Positions 1 through 8,278 of a stretch of DNA of 64,000 nucleotides are shown here, piece by piece. Numbering within the stretch: the first letter of the stretch is position 1; each line of letters starts with the position of its first letter. The position numbers were made by a program, and so were the translations under genes. A model generated the notes under the pieces. That model was not told the origin of the DNA and ran no database searches. It saw nothing but the letters and a program-made list of their open reading frames with translations. The stretch covers positions 186,001-250,000 of the forward strand of contig NZ_ALAP01000078.1 in the NCBI RefSeq assembly GCF_000280905.1. Reading direction: 5' to 3'. The stretch comes from Streptomyces sp. AA1529 (GTDB taxonomy: Bacteria; Actinomycetota; Actinomycetes; Streptomycetales; Streptomycetaceae).

Positions 1-1
1 C

Positions 2-514
2 GGGGACGGCGGGAGTGCCGGGTGGCCCGATGTGGTGCTGACGCCCGGGGTGCGGGTGCGGACGGCGGGGCGGGGCGGCGGGGCGCGGCTGGAGCTGGGG
101 CTGGAGCATGCCGAGCAGCAGGAGCGGGGCGTGCTGACGACGGACGCGGTGGTGCTGGCGACGGGCTACGCCGAGCGTCCGGCGGAGGGGCTGCTGGCGG
201 CGCTGGAGGGATATGTGCGCCGGGACGGCTCGGGGCGTCCGCTGGTGGACGAGGACTTTCGGCTGGTGCTGGATCCCGCGGTGGAAGGTTCGGTGTTCGT
301 GCAGAACGCGGAGCGGCACACGCACGGGGTGGGGGCACCGGATCTGGGGCTGGCGGCGCACCGCAGCGCGGTGATCCTGAACGCGGTGACGGGCCGGGAG
401 AGTTATCCGCTGCCGCGCCGTACGGCCTTCACCACGTTCGGGCTGCGGGCGGGGCCGGCTGCGGCGGACGGCGGCGCGGGCGGCGCGGGGCGGTCTGCCA
501 CAGTGTCCGTATGA
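2..514 (+). CDS. Siderophore L-lysine/ornithine N-monooxygenase, C-terminal part (cut by window edge)
   Basis: This is the last 170 codons of an FAD/NADPH-dependent N-hydroxylating monooxygenase of the IucD/SidA/PvdA family. These enzymes hydroxylate the side-chain amine of lysine, ornithine or a diamine to make hydroxamate siderophores. The visible part has the family's ATGY motif (VVLATGYAERP) and the late block FVQNAERHTHGVGAPDLGL, followed by the conserved PLPRRTAFTTFGL tail. The FAD- and NADPH-binding domains lie off the left edge. The frame is open from base 2. Its TGA overlaps the ATG of the next gene by 4 bp, so the two are probably co-translated. The family is clear; the exact substrate is not visible. 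Confidence 0.85.
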   Translation, partial: GDGGSAGWPDVVLTPGVRVRTAGRGGGARLELGLEHAEQQERGVLTTDAVVLATGYAERPAEGLLAALEGYVRRDGSGRPLVDEDFRLVLDPAVEGSVFVQNAERHTHGVGAPDLGLAAHRSAVILNAVTGRESYPLPRRTAFTTFGLRAGPAAADGGAGGAGRSATVSV

Positions 515-1329
515 CGCAGATACCCGGGACTCCGCCGATTCCTCCTCCGCCGCCGCCCCCGCCGCCGCACGGTGCGGACTCCGGCGGTCCGGGTGCGGGC
601 CCGGAGGCGGGTGCGGGTTTCGGTCCGGTGCCGGGGGATGCGGGGGCGGCGCCGTTCGGCACTCCCGAGGCGCCGCGGGTGGCGGTGCGCGGGGAGGCGA
701 GCCTGGAGTTCGACCCGGAGTACGCGCGGATCGGCGTGCTGGTCTCGGCGCGGGGCCGGGACCGGCGCGGGGCGCTGGAGGATCTGACCCGGCGGAACGC
801 GCAGGCGCTGGAGTTGGTCAGGAGCTACGGCGACGCGGTGGAGAAGCTGTCGACGGGGGCGTTCAGTGTGCAGCCCGAGATGGTGGACGGCAGCCGGCGG
901 GAGCGGGTGCACGCGTACCACGGGCGGGTGCGGCTGCAGGCCACCGTCACGGACTTCACGGTGCTGGGCGAGTTGACCACGCGGCTCGCCGACCTGGAGC
1001 TGACGCAGGTCGAGGGGCCGTGGTGGGGGCTGTGGCGGAACTCGCCCGCGCACCGTTCGGCGCGGCAGCAGGCGGTGCGGGAGGCGGTGACCCGGGCGCG
1101 GGAGTACGCGGAGGCGCTGGGCGCGCGTCTGGTGGCGCTGGTGGAGCTGGCCGATCTGGGCGCGGAGGGCAGTGGTCCGCCGCGGCTTCCGGCGGCGCCG
1201 GGCGGGATGCGGGGGTTCTCCGGGGCGCCCGCGGGTCCGCCGCCCGAGCTGGATCTGGAGCCGCAGGTGCAGACGGTGTCGGCGCAGGTGAATGCACGGT
1301 TCGTGATGAGTCCGCCGCAATTGGGCTGA
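511..1329 (+). CDS. SIMPL (DUF541) domain protein
   Basis: This is a 272-residue protein that starts with a proline-rich segment (about residues 5-45, including nine consecutive prolines), followed by a SIMPL/DUF541 domain from about residue 50. Family members are small periplasmic or cytoplasmic proteins, often linked to stress tolerance, with no defined catalytic reaction. The start ATG overlaps the stop of the siderophore hydroxylase gene (ATGA). There is no clear signal peptide. The assignment rests on the pattern RVAVRGEASLEFDPEYARIGV near the domain start and on the length. Its function is unknown. Confidence 0.75.
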   Translation: MTQIPGTPPIPPPPPPPPPHGADSGGPGAGPEAGAGFGPVPGDAGAAPFGTPEAPRVAVRGEASLEFDPEYARIGVLVSARGRDRRGALEDLTRRNAQALELVRSYGDAVEKLSTGAFSVQPEMVDGSRRERVHAYHGRVRLQATVTDFTVLGELTTRLADLELTQVEGPWWGLWRNSPAHRSARQQAVREAVTRAREYAEALGARLVALVELADLGAEGSGPPRLPAAPGGMRGFSGAPAGPPPELDLEPQVQTVSAQVNARFVMSPPQLG

Positions 1330-1527
1330 GGCGCGAGGAGCGCGCGAGGTCCGCCGGGGTGTTCCGTCTCGACGGGTGGGACGGAAGGGCCTGGCGGACG
1401 CTCATCAGAGCGAATGCACGCCCACTTTATTAGTTGTCCTCGGGATTCAATGGCTATTCGGTAAAGGGCGGTTGCACAAATCTCCGGCGGCGGTTCTTTA
1501 CGCGTCGGTAAGTCTTAGGCTCGGGCT
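1330..1527. other. Intergenic leader before pyruvate kinase
   Basis: These 198 bp hold no gene I can support. The stretch is AT-richer than its surroundings (around 1420-1520) and must hold the pyruvate kinase promoter. A TTGCAC at about 1470 could be a -35 element, but no convincing -10 is visible. There is no strong Shine-Dalgarno sequence directly before the next ATG. Confidence 0.4.
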
Positions 1528-2955
1528 ATGCGCCGAGCAAAGATCGTCAGCACCCTGGGCCCGTCCACCGACTCGTACGAGCAGATCAAGACGCTCGTGG
1601 AGGCGGGAATGGATGTCGCCAGGTTCAACATGAGCCACGGCACGCACGCCGAGCACGAGGAGCGCTACCACCGGGTGCGCGCCGCCTCGGAGGAGACGAA
1701 GCGGAACGTGGGGGTGCTCGCGGACCTTCAAGGTCCGAAGATTCGGCTGGGCCGCTTTCAGGAAGGCCCTGTATTCCTTGAACGGGGCGACGAGTTCGCC
1801 ATCACGGTCGAGGACATGGAGGGTGACCGCGCGATGTGCGGCACCACCTATCCGGGTCTGGCCGCCGACGTCACGGCGGGCGAACGCATCCTGGTGGACG
1901 ACGGCCGGGTCACCCTGGAGGTGGCCCGGGTCGAGGGGCCCGTGGTGCACACGAAGGTCGTCGAGGGCGGCATGGTCTCCGACCACAAGGGCCTCAACCT
2001 GCCGGGGGTGGCCGTCTCGGTGCCCGCGCTCTCCGAGAAGGACATCGAGGACCTGCGCTGGGCGCTGCGCACGGGCGCGGACCTGATCGCGCTGTCCTTC
2101 GTCCGCAGCGGGCACGACATCAAGGAGGTGCACCGCGTCATGGCGGAGGAGGGCCGCCGGCTGCCCGTCCTCGCCAAGGTGGAGAAGCCGCAGGCGGTGG
2201 CGAACCTGGAGGCCATCGTCGACGCCTTCGACGGGATCATGGTCGCCCGCGGCGACCTGGGTGTGGAGATGCCGCTGGAGCAGGTGCCGCTGGTGCAGAA
2301 GCGGGCCGTCAAGCTGTGCCGCAGGAACGCCAAGCCGGTGATCGTGGCGACCCAGATGCTGGACTCGATGATCGACGCGTCCCGGCCCACCCGGGCGGAG
2401 GCCTCGGACGTCGCGAACGCGGTGCTGGACGGCACCGACGCGGTGATGCTCTCGGGCGAGACGAGTGTGGGCAAGTATCCGATCGAGACGGTGCGCACGA
2501 TGGGCCGGATCGTCGAGGCGGCCGAGGAGGACATTCTCGCCAAGGGGCTGCCGCCGCTGACCGAGCGCGGCAAGCCCCGGACGCAGGGCGGCGCCGTGGC
2601 CCGGGCCGCCGCCGAGATGGGCGACTTCCTGGGCGCCAAATATCTGGTGGCCTTCACCCAGTCGGGGGACACGGTGCGGCGGCTGTCGCGCTACCGCTCC
2701 CCCATCCCCGTGCTGGCCTTCACCCCGGACCCGGCCACCCGCGCGCAGCTCAACCTCACCTGGGGCGTGGAGGCGTTCCTCGGTCCGATGGTGTCGAGCA
2801 CCGACGAGATGGTGGACCAGGTCGACGAGATGCTGCTGAAGCTGGGCCACTGCGAACAGGGCGATCTGGTGGTCATCACCGCCGGCTCGCCGCCCGGCGT
2901 GTCCGGCTCGACGAACCTGGTGCGGGTGCACCGGCTGGGCGAGGAGGATTCCTGA
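1528..2955 (+). CDS. pyk: Pyruvate kinase
   Basis: This 475-residue protein converts phosphoenolpyruvate and ADP to pyruvate and ATP in glycolysis and works in the cytoplasm. It is full length for the family. It begins MRRAKIVSTLGPSTDSYEQI, typical of the N-terminal barrel. It also has the FNMSHG motif, the KVEKPQAV stretch with the catalytic lysine region, the MVARGDLGVE magnesium-binding site and the ATQMLDSM motif. The C-terminal allosteric domain follows from about residue 350. Streptomycetes usually carry two pyk genes; the sequence does not show which paralog this is. A hairpin at 3010-3053 follows the stop. Confidence 0.97.
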   Translation: MRRAKIVSTLGPSTDSYEQIKTLVEAGMDVARFNMSHGTHAEHEERYHRVRAASEETKRNVGVLADLQGPKIRLGRFQEGPVFLERGDEFAITVEDMEGDRAMCGTTYPGLAADVTAGERILVDDGRVTLEVARVEGPVVHTKVVEGGMVSDHKGLNLPGVAVSVPALSEKDIEDLRWALRTGADLIALSFVRSGHDIKEVHRVMAEEGRRLPVLAKVEKPQAVANLEAIVDAFDGIMVARGDLGVEMPLEQVPLVQKRAVKLCRRNAKPVIVATQMLDSMIDASRPTRAEASDVANAVLDGTDAVMLSGETSVGKYPIETVRTMGRIVEAAEEDILAKGLPPLTERGKPRTQGGAVARAAAEMGDFLGAKYLVAFTQSGDTVRRLSRYRSPIPVLAFTPDPATRAQLNLTWGVEAFLGPMVSSTDEMVDQVDEMLLKLGHCEQGDLVVITAGSPPGVSGSTNLVRVHRLGEEDS

Positions 2956-3009
2956 GCCCGGCGTCCGCGGGTCCGGTCCCGGCCGGGCGCGGGCGGGGCC
3001 GGATGTCGG

Positions 3010-3053
3010 CGGGCGCCGCCCGGCAGGGCATGCCCGCCGGGCTGCGGCGCCCG
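3010..3053 (+). terminator. Hairpin between pyk and the convergent chorismate mutase gene
   Basis: Outer arms CGGGCGCCGC (3010-3019) and GCGGCGCCCG (3044-3053) pair perfectly, and an inner CCGGC/GCCGG stem encloses a GGGCATGCCC palindrome. There is no U tract, as is usual in streptomycetes. The position between convergent genes supports a bidirectional terminator. Confidence 0.6.
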
Positions 3054-3095
3054 GTTCCGCCGGCCGGCTGAGCGGTCGGTCGGCCCGCTGAGCGG

Positions 3096-3428
3096 TCAGT
3101 CGGTCCGCTGTCGGGTGCCGCCCGCGAGCTGCTCGTGGTGGCGGATCACCTCGGCGATGATGAAGTTCAGCAGCTTCTCGGCGAAGGCCGGATCCAGCTT
3201 CGCGTCCTGGGCGAGTTCCCGCAGCCGGGCGATCTGCCGTGCCTCGCGGGCCGGGTCGGCGGGAGGCAGCCGGTGGTCGGCCTTGAGCCGGCCGACCCGC
3301 TGGGTGCACTTGAACCGCTCGGCGAGCATGTGCACCACAGCGGCATCGATGTTGTCGATGCTGTCGCGGAGCGCGCTCAGTTCCGCGCGCACGGCCTCGT
3401 CGGGCCCGGGGTTGCTGCTGCTGGTCAT
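3096..3428 (-). CDS. Chorismate mutase (AroQ class)
   Basis: This 110-residue all-helical protein is predicted to rearrange chorismate to prephenate for phenylalanine and tyrosine synthesis in the cytoplasm. It has the AroQ pattern: an N-terminal helix ELSALRDSIDNIDAAVV, then R-VGRLKA, then a C-terminal helix with the FNFIIAEVI-like segment (LLNFIIAEVIRHHE). It has the size of a monofunctional mutase, with no fused prephenate dehydratase or dehydrogenase domain. It converges on pyk and is separated from the AraC-type gene by about 140 bp. The start MTSSSNPGP is the first in-frame ATG. Confidence 0.88.
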   Translation of the reverse strand: MTSSSNPGPDEAVRAELSALRDSIDNIDAAVVHMLAERFKCTQRVGRLKADHRLPPADPAREARQIARLRELAQDAKLDPAFAEKLLNFIIAEVIRHHEQLAGGTRQRTD

Positions 3429-3569
3429 CGCCCGACCCTATCCGTCCGCCGCATCCGTCCGCGGCGGCGGACCGGGCCGCGGTACCGGGCCCGCGCCGGG
3501 GCGCGGTTCGGGGACCGGCGCCCGGCACTGCGCGGCCCGGCCGGACGGCAGCACACGCCGGTGCGGGTC

Positions 3570-4532
3570 TCAGCGGTGGTCCGGCGCGGTGGTCCGGGCC
3601 GCGGGCGGCCGACGGTGCGGGGCCGCATCCCGTCCGCGGGACAGGATCGGCGGACGGTCCGGGTCGGGGACGCGGCCGGCGTATCCGCCGGGGACCGTAC
3701 GGGACTGGATCGCGCGGAAGCGGACCGGGGGCGTGCCCACCCGGCGGGTGAACAGCCGGGAGAAGTAGGCCGGGTCGTCGTAGCCCACGCGCCGGGCGAC
3801 GGTGGCGACCGGCAGATCCGTCGCGGTCAGCAGCTCCTTGGCGCGGCCGAGGCGGATGCCCAGCAGATAGTCCTTGGGGCTGCATCCGGCGCTGCGGCGG
3901 ACGGCGGCGCGCAGCGTCGCGGGGGTCATGCCCTGCCGGGCGGCGTGGTCGGCGACGGAGAGCGGGCGGAAGGCGTCCCGGGCCAGGGCCTCCAGCACGG
4001 GCGCGCCGCCGGAGGTGGTGTCGGCGCGGGCCCGGCGCAGGGCGACGAGGAGTTCGTGGACCGCCGCCGCGGCCTCCACCTCCAGCAGCGGGTTGCCGGG
4101 GCGCGCGGCCCGGGCGACGCGGGCGATGGCGGCGCGGGCCGGTTCGGCGTCGGTGAGGGGGACGAGGGGGCGGTCGGGTTCGATGCAGCCCAGTTCGGTG
4201 TAGGCGGTCACGGCGGAGCCGGTGAAGTCGACGAAGCTCTCGTCCCAGCCGCGTCCGGGGCCGGCGCCGAAGTGGTGCCGCACTCCGGGGGTGAGCCACA
4301 GCAGCGCGGGGGCGACGACCTCGTGCCGGGGACCCTGCGGTGCGCCGGGGTCGGTGCACCAGCCGCGGCCGCCGCTGATGACGACGGCGACGTGGTGGTC
4401 CAGGGTGCGGGGGCCGACCGGGGGCAGCGCGCCGTGCTGCATCCCGACGCCGAGGCAGACCAGGCCGAGCCGGTGGTGGACGGGGCCCGGGGTGAAGTAC
4501 CGCATCCAGGACCGGTACCGGTGCTCGGCCAC
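3570..4532 (-). CDS. AraC-family transcriptional regulator
   Basis: This is a protein of about 320 residues with an N-terminal cupin-like sensing domain and a C-terminal AraC/XylS double helix-turn-helix. The second helix-turn-helix signature is visible around VATVARRVGYDDPAYFSRLF, followed by the usual GTPPVRFR. The N-terminal half (ISGGRGWCTDPGAP, then LLWLTPGVRHHFGAG) resembles the sugar or small-molecule sensing barrel. A GTG at 4532 is preceded by a GAGGGG about 10 bp away; an ATG at 4505 is the alternative. The ligand and targets are not evident. It ends with a basic, probably disordered tail of about 50 residues. Confidence 0.88.
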   Translation of the reverse strand: MAEHRYRSWMRYFTPGPVHHRLGLVCLGVGMQHGALPPVGPRTLDHHVAVVISGGRGWCTDPGAPQGPRHEVVAPALLWLTPGVRHHFGAGPGRGWDESFVDFTGSAVTAYTELGCIEPDRPLVPLTDAEPARAAIARVARAARPGNPLLEVEAAAAVHELLVALRRARADTTSGGAPVLEALARDAFRPLSVADHAARQGMTPATLRAAVRRSAGCSPKDYLLGIRLGRAKELLTATDLPVATVARRVGYDDPAYFSRLFTRRVGTPPVRFRAIQSRTVPGGYAGRVPDPDRPPILSRGRDAAPHRRPPAARTTAPDHR

Positions 4533-4648
4533 CGCACGCACTCCCCTCACTCGTCCAGGGGAGCAGCGTACGGTGAGCGCACCGCGCCGGTCACCGGTGC
4601 CGCACGCGGTCGGGGTCCGGCGTCCGGGCCTCGGTGCGGGGCGGCTGC

Positions 4649-5680
4649 CTACGGACGAGCGTGCGGGGGTGTTGGACGTCCCACCGCGGCGGGCGGGTCC
4701 GGCAGGGGCGGGTGGCCGGCGCCGGGCGAGTGGTCGGCGCCGGGCGAGTGGCCGCGGAGCGCGTCGCGTTCGAGCTGGTGGATCAGGACGCCCTCGCGCA
4801 GCGCCCAGGGGCACAGTTCCAGTGTCGGCAGCTCCAGCAGCGCCATGGTGGTGTGCGCGACGACGGCTCCGGCCAGGGCCTGGCCCGCGCGGGACGGTGA
4901 GATGCCGGGCAGTGCGGCGCGTTCGGCCGCAGGCAGCCGCGCCAGCCTGCGCAGTTCGCCGCGGAGCCGGGCGCGGTGCAGGTAGCGGGGCGTGAAGGGG
5001 CCTTCGCGTCCGGGCGGTGCCCCGCACAGCCGGGCCAGCTGGTGCAGGGTGCGCGAGGTGGCCACGGCGGTGTGCGGCCGCTCCCAGCGGATGCGGGCGG
5101 CGACGTCGCGCAGCTCGTGCCGCACCAGCCGCCGTACCGTCCGGAGCTGTTCGGCCGGGGGCGGGTCGGCGGTGCCGAGGTACTCGCGGGTGAGCCGGCC
5201 GGCACCCAGGGGGAACGAGAAGGCCAGATCGGGTACTCCGGCGCGGCCGAAGGCCACTTCGGCCGAACCTCCGCCGATGTCGAGGAGCACCATGGGCCCG
5301 GCCCGCCATCCCATCCAGCGCCGCGCGGCGAGGAAGGTCAGTTCCGCCTCCCGGCGACCGGACATCAGGCGGAGTTCCAGCCCGGAGCGTTCGCGTACGG
5401 CCGCGAGGATGCGGGCGCGGTCGGGGGCCTCCCGCACGATGGCCGTGGCGAAGGCGGTCAGCCGGGCCACCCCCCAGTCGTCGGCCTCCTGCCGGGCGGC
5501 GGCGGCCGCCTCGGCGAGCCGCCGCACGGCGGGTTCGGGCAGCCGTCCGGTGCTGTCCACGTCGTCGGCCAGCCGCAGCCGGTATTTGACGGTGTGCACG
5601 GGGAGCGGGACCGCGCCTCCGGCGTCGGCGATCTCCAGCCGTACGGTGTTGGAGCCGACGTCGAGAACCCCCACGCGCAC
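4649..5680 (-). CDS. Exopolyphosphatase, Ppx/GppA family
   Basis: This 343-residue member of the Ppx/GppA phosphatase family (ASKHA fold) hydrolyses inorganic polyphosphate or pppGpp. The phosphate-1 motif DVGSNTVRL is at residues 6-14 and the phosphate-2 motif LLDIGGGSAEVAF lies near residue 130. The length matches the short actinobacterial form (Ppx1-like). The GTG start is supported by GGAGGT six bases upstream. The C-terminal 30 residues, rich in His, Pro and Gly, are not conserved. It lies upstream of the AraC gene on the same strand, with a gap of 116 bp. Confidence 0.9.
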   Translation of the reverse strand: MRVGVLDVGSNTVRLEIADAGGAVPLPVHTVKYRLRLADDVDSTGRLPEPAVRRLAEAAAAARQEADDWGVARLTAFATAIVREAPDRARILAAVRERSGLELRLMSGRREAELTFLAARRWMGWRAGPMVLLDIGGGSAEVAFGRAGVPDLAFSFPLGAGRLTREYLGTADPPPAEQLRTVRRLVRHELRDVAARIRWERPHTAVATSRTLHQLARLCGAPPGREGPFTPRYLHRARLRGELRRLARLPAAERAALPGISPSRAGQALAGAVVAHTTMALLELPTLELCPWALREGVLIHQLERDALRGHSPGADHSPGAGHPPLPDPPAAVGRPTPPHARP

Positions 5681-5769
5681 TTCGGACCTCCGGCCGGCCG
5701 CGTCCCGCCCCGGCGCGGTCCGCGGGGCGTGCGGGGGCCGGGCCGTGTGCGCCCCGCAGCGGGAGTCTC

Positions 5770-6081
5770 TCAGAGGGTGGACACCCGTCCCGTCGCGTGG
5801 GGCCGCGAACCGGTGCGGTGCCCGGCTGTGCGGTGCCGCCCCACGGCGCAGCGGCCGTGCAGGGCCTGCAGTCCGGCCCGCACTTCCTCCCCGGTCAGCC
5901 CGGTGTGCCGGGCGATCAGCTGCACGGTGGCGGCGGTGCCCGGGGCGCCGGTCAGCTCCAGGACGGCGGCGCGCACCCGGTCGCGCAGCTCGACCGGCTG
6001 TTCGCGCAGCGCGTCCGTCCCGGGGTGCGGGTGCGCGTACGGGACACGGTCGTGGATGTGGCGGTGGGGTGCTGCGCACAT
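5770..6081 (-). CDS. Small hypothetical protein, possibly winged-helix
   Basis: This is a 103-residue protein of unknown function. The central part (LRDRVRAAVLELTGAPGTAATVQLIARHTGLTGEEVRAGLQAL) looks like a winged-helix fold, in which a helix-turn-helix of the marR/dnaD kind reads 'TVQLIARHTGLTGEEVRAGL'. Both ends are low in complexity and rich in His, Pro and Arg. The chosen ATG at 6081 has GAGGAG about 10 bases upstream. A longer reading up to 6237 is possible but has no better ribosome site. It is a candidate small DNA-binding protein. Confidence 0.55.
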   Translation of the reverse strand: MCAAPHRHIHDRVPYAHPHPGTDALREQPVELRDRVRAAVLELTGAPGTAATVQLIARHTGLTGEEVRAGLQALHGRCAVGRHRTAGHRTGSRPHATGRVSTL

Positions 6082-6357
6082 GGGTACTCGCTCCTCCGAG
6101 TCGTGGTGTGGCTGTCCGGCGACCGCGGGAAGCGACTCGGGTGGCACACCCGTGGTGGTCTGCGCGACCACCTCCCGCGGATGTGCCTGTCCTCCCAAGC
6201 ACTTGGCATCTCGTATTACCGACACCTCGGGCCGCAAACCCCGGCTGTGAGGCCCACTCGCCGGGCGGGCCCGTCGCTGCCCCGCCCGGGACCCGGTGCG
6301 GCGCTATGGTGGCGGTGAGCCGTGTGCCGGGGTGCCGCGGGTTGTGGGGGTGTGGCG
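6082..6357. other. Divergent promoter region
   Basis: This 276-bp region lies between a minus-strand small gene and a plus-strand HExxH gene. It includes an AT-richer patch around 6205-6240 that may hold promoters. I see no repeats or RNA gene. Confidence 0.35.
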
Positions 6358-7248
6358 ATGGGCGGACCGGCGACCGACCCCGTGGAACGGGGTTTTCCGC
6401 ATCTGGAGACGGTGCGCGAGGCGATCACCGCGCTCTACCGGAGGCTGTCGGCGGAGGGGGTGCGCGGCTTCGCCTCCGATGTCGCGCCCGGCGACGTGGC
6501 CTTCGCCGACGCCGACGACCTGTACCCGGGCACGCAGCGCATCGCGGGGGTGATGGTGGCGCACCTGCGGTTGCCGGAGGCCCGGGTGATCGTCAGCTTC
6601 CGGGAGGGGATGACCCACGCGGCGAACGTCGAACTGGAGGCCGGGCCGGAGTATTTCGTCGAGCTGAACGCCCGGTTCAAGCAGCACCGCCGGGACATCG
6701 GGGCCGCCCTCGCGCACGAGGTGACGCATGTGTGGCTGCACCGCCTGGGGCTGGCCTTCGAGGGCACCCGGGCCAACGAGATCCTCACCGACACGGCCGC
6801 CGCCTATCTGGGCGCGGGCTGGCTGCTGCTGGACGCCTTCCGGCAGGACGCCCTCACCTCGCAGAAGCTCGGCTACCTCACGCCGGAGGAGTTCGGCTAC
6901 GTGCTGGCCAAGCGCGCCCAGGTCTGCGGCGAGGACCCGGCGGTGAAGTTCACCAGCCCGCAGGCATACGAGGCCTACGTACGGGGCCGCCGCGTCGCGG
7001 ACCGGGACGAGGAGATGCCCCCGCTGGCAGCGGCCCCCTGGGTGGAGCGGCGCCGCTATGTGCGGGACCGGCGGCACGGCGCGGCGCGCGGCGGCACGGC
7101 GGGGTACGCCTTCGAGCCGGGCGGCGGCCAGGGACCGCGGGTGTCCTTCCCCTGCCCCACCTGCCGGGTGCGGCTGCGGGTTCCGGTACGCGGCCGGGTC
7201 CGCGCCCGGTGCCGGCTGTGCGGCGCGGTGTGGTCCTGCGACACCTGA
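6358..7248 (+). CDS. HExxH zinc metallopeptidase-like protein with C-terminal zinc ribbon
   Basis: This 296-residue protein has an HEVTHVWLH motif at about residues 120-128 and a downstream Glu (NEILTDTAAAYLGAG) in the position of the third zinc ligand of gluzincin-like peptidases. The C-terminus carries CPTC and CRLC pairs, which form a zinc-ribbon module. There is no signal peptide, so it should act in the cytoplasm. No family name is certain; it resembles bacterial 'Sprt-like' or anti-restriction-type peptidases only at the level of motif plus zinc ribbon. The ATG at 6358 follows a GGGGG stretch; a GTG or ATG further upstream is possible. Confidence 0.7.
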   Translation: MGGPATDPVERGFPHLETVREAITALYRRLSAEGVRGFASDVAPGDVAFADADDLYPGTQRIAGVMVAHLRLPEARVIVSFREGMTHAANVELEAGPEYFVELNARFKQHRRDIGAALAHEVTHVWLHRLGLAFEGTRANEILTDTAAAYLGAGWLLLDAFRQDALTSQKLGYLTPEEFGYVLAKRAQVCGEDPAVKFTSPQAYEAYVRGRRVADRDEEMPPLAAAPWVERRRYVRDRRHGAARGGTAGYAFEPGGGQGPRVSFPCPTCRVRLRVPVRGRVRARCRLCGAVWSCDT

Positions 7249-7270
7249 ACCCGGCTCCGCTCCGCCGGCC

Positions 7271-7304
7271 GGATCCGCTCGTCGGATCCGCTCGTCGGAT
7301 CCGC
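7271..7304. repeat. 13-bp tandem repeat, 2.6 copies
   Basis: GGATCCGCTCGTC occurs at 7271-7283 and 7284-7296, with a partial third copy at 7297-7304. It lies between the metallopeptidase-like gene and the PPOX gene. Confidence 0.8.
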
Positions 7305-7353
7305 GGGGCGCCGAGCGCTCCCGGGGGCGCTTCGATGGCGTAGGTTCGGGGGT

Positions 7354-7818
7354 ATGGCTCCCTCGATCGCTACCAACACCCGGGTCGGACTCGACGAGCT
7401 GCTGGAGTTCGTACGGCCCCGGCACCGGGCCATCCTGCTCACCCGCCGCGCGGACGGCACTCCGCAGGCGTCACCGCTGACCTGCGGGGTCGACTCCGCG
7501 GGACGGATCGTGGTCGCGACCTACCCGGAGCGCGCCAAGACGCACAACGCGCGCCGGGAGGCCGAGGTGAGCGTGCTGGTGCTGTCCGACGAGTGGAACG
7601 GGCCCTGGGTGCAGGTCGACGGTGCGGCCGAGGTGCTGGACGTGCCGGAGGCGGTGGAGCCGCTGGTCGAGTATTTCCGCGCCGTCTCGGGCGAGCACCC
7701 GGACTGGGACGAGTACCGCTCGGCCATGGTCAAGCAGGGCAAGTCGCTGATCCGGGTGACGCCGCAGCGCTGGGGCCCGATCGCCACGGGCGGCTTCCCC
7801 GCCCGCCTCGCCTCCTGA
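7354..7818 (+). CDS. PPOX-class (probably F420-dependent) oxidoreductase
   Basis: This 154-residue split-barrel flavin/F420-binding protein belongs to the pyridoxamine-phosphate-oxidase-like superfamily. The features are LLTRRADGTPQASPLTCGVD, VATYPERAKTHNARREAEVS and VLSDEWNGPWVQVDGAAEV, which match the common actinobacterial 'PPOX class F420-dependent' group. It probably catalyses a cytoplasmic redox reaction; the substrate is unknown. It ends 8 bp before the end of the convergent SCP2 gene. A hairpin at 7833-7861 that could terminate it lies inside that gene's 3' end. Confidence 0.85.
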   Translation: MAPSIATNTRVGLDELLEFVRPRHRAILLTRRADGTPQASPLTCGVDSAGRIVVATYPERAKTHNARREAEVSVLVLSDEWNGPWVQVDGAAEVLDVPEAVEPLVEYFRAVSGEHPDWDEYRSAMVKQGKSLIRVTPQRWGPIATGGFPARLAS

Positions 7819-7825
7819 CGGGAGA

Positions 7826-8278
7826 TCACGCCGGTTCCGCGTCCGGTCCGGACGCGGAACCGCTGCGGGCGCCGGACCACTCGATCCAGCTCATCGCGAA
7901 GAACACGTCGCCCGAGATCTTCAGCCGGCCGCCGACGAAGGCGTCGGTGCCCTTCGACTCCCCCGCCGCCAGCGCCACCAGGTCCGCGAGCGTCACCCCG
8001 ATCGTGGCGTCCGCGGGGCCGTCGAGGGCGGCGGAGGTGGTGGTGCAGCTTCCGCCGCCGACGGCCACGTAACGGTGCCGGACGCCGTGCGGGGTGTCGA
8101 TCTCGTAGTGGAAGACGCCGGAGGCGAGTGCGGCGCGCCGGGGGCCGAACCGGGCGCGGAAGCACTCGAAGACCAGGTCCAGCAGCGCCTCGGTCGCCTC
8201 GGGCGGCAGGACCTCGACGGTTCCGCCGGTGCGGGCGGGATCGCGGAGCCGGTGGGGGGCCGTTTCGCGCCCGGTCAC
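7826..8278 (-). CDS. SCP2 sterol-binding-domain-like protein
   Basis: This 150-residue protein has an SCP-2-type hydrophobic-ligand-binding fold. The block VTLADLVALAAGESKGTDAFVGGRLKISGDVFFAM is diagnostic of this domain. Such proteins bind lipid-like or polyketide-like ligands, and some act in antibiotic clusters. Its GTG overlaps the stop of the ABM-dehydrogenase gene (GTGA), so the two form an operon. That operon has a candidate SARP operator upstream, which would make this the left edge of the cluster. Binding of the polyketide intermediate is inference only. Confidence 0.78.
   Translation of the reverse strand: MTGRETAPHRLRDPARTGGTVEVLPPEATEALLDLVFECFRARFGPRRAALASGVFHYEIDTPHGVRHRYVAVGGGSCTTTSAALDGPADATIGVTLADLVALAAGESKGTDAFVGGRLKISGDVFFAMSWIEWSGARSGSASGPDAEPA
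7833..7861 (+). terminator. Hairpin terminator inside the 3' end of the convergent gene
   Basis: GGTTCCGCGTCC (7833-7844) and GGACGCGGAACC (7850-7861) form a perfect 12-bp stem with a 5-base loop. It sits 15 bp after the PPOX stop but within the last codons of the SCP2 gene. Confidence 0.6.

Noticed and set aside
1498-4359. Very long minus-strand open frame opposite pyruvate kinase
   Set aside because: It overlaps pyk, the chorismate mutase gene and the AraC gene in other frames, and its translation is repetitive Arg/Pro/Ala-rich without domain marks. It is a high-GC artefact.
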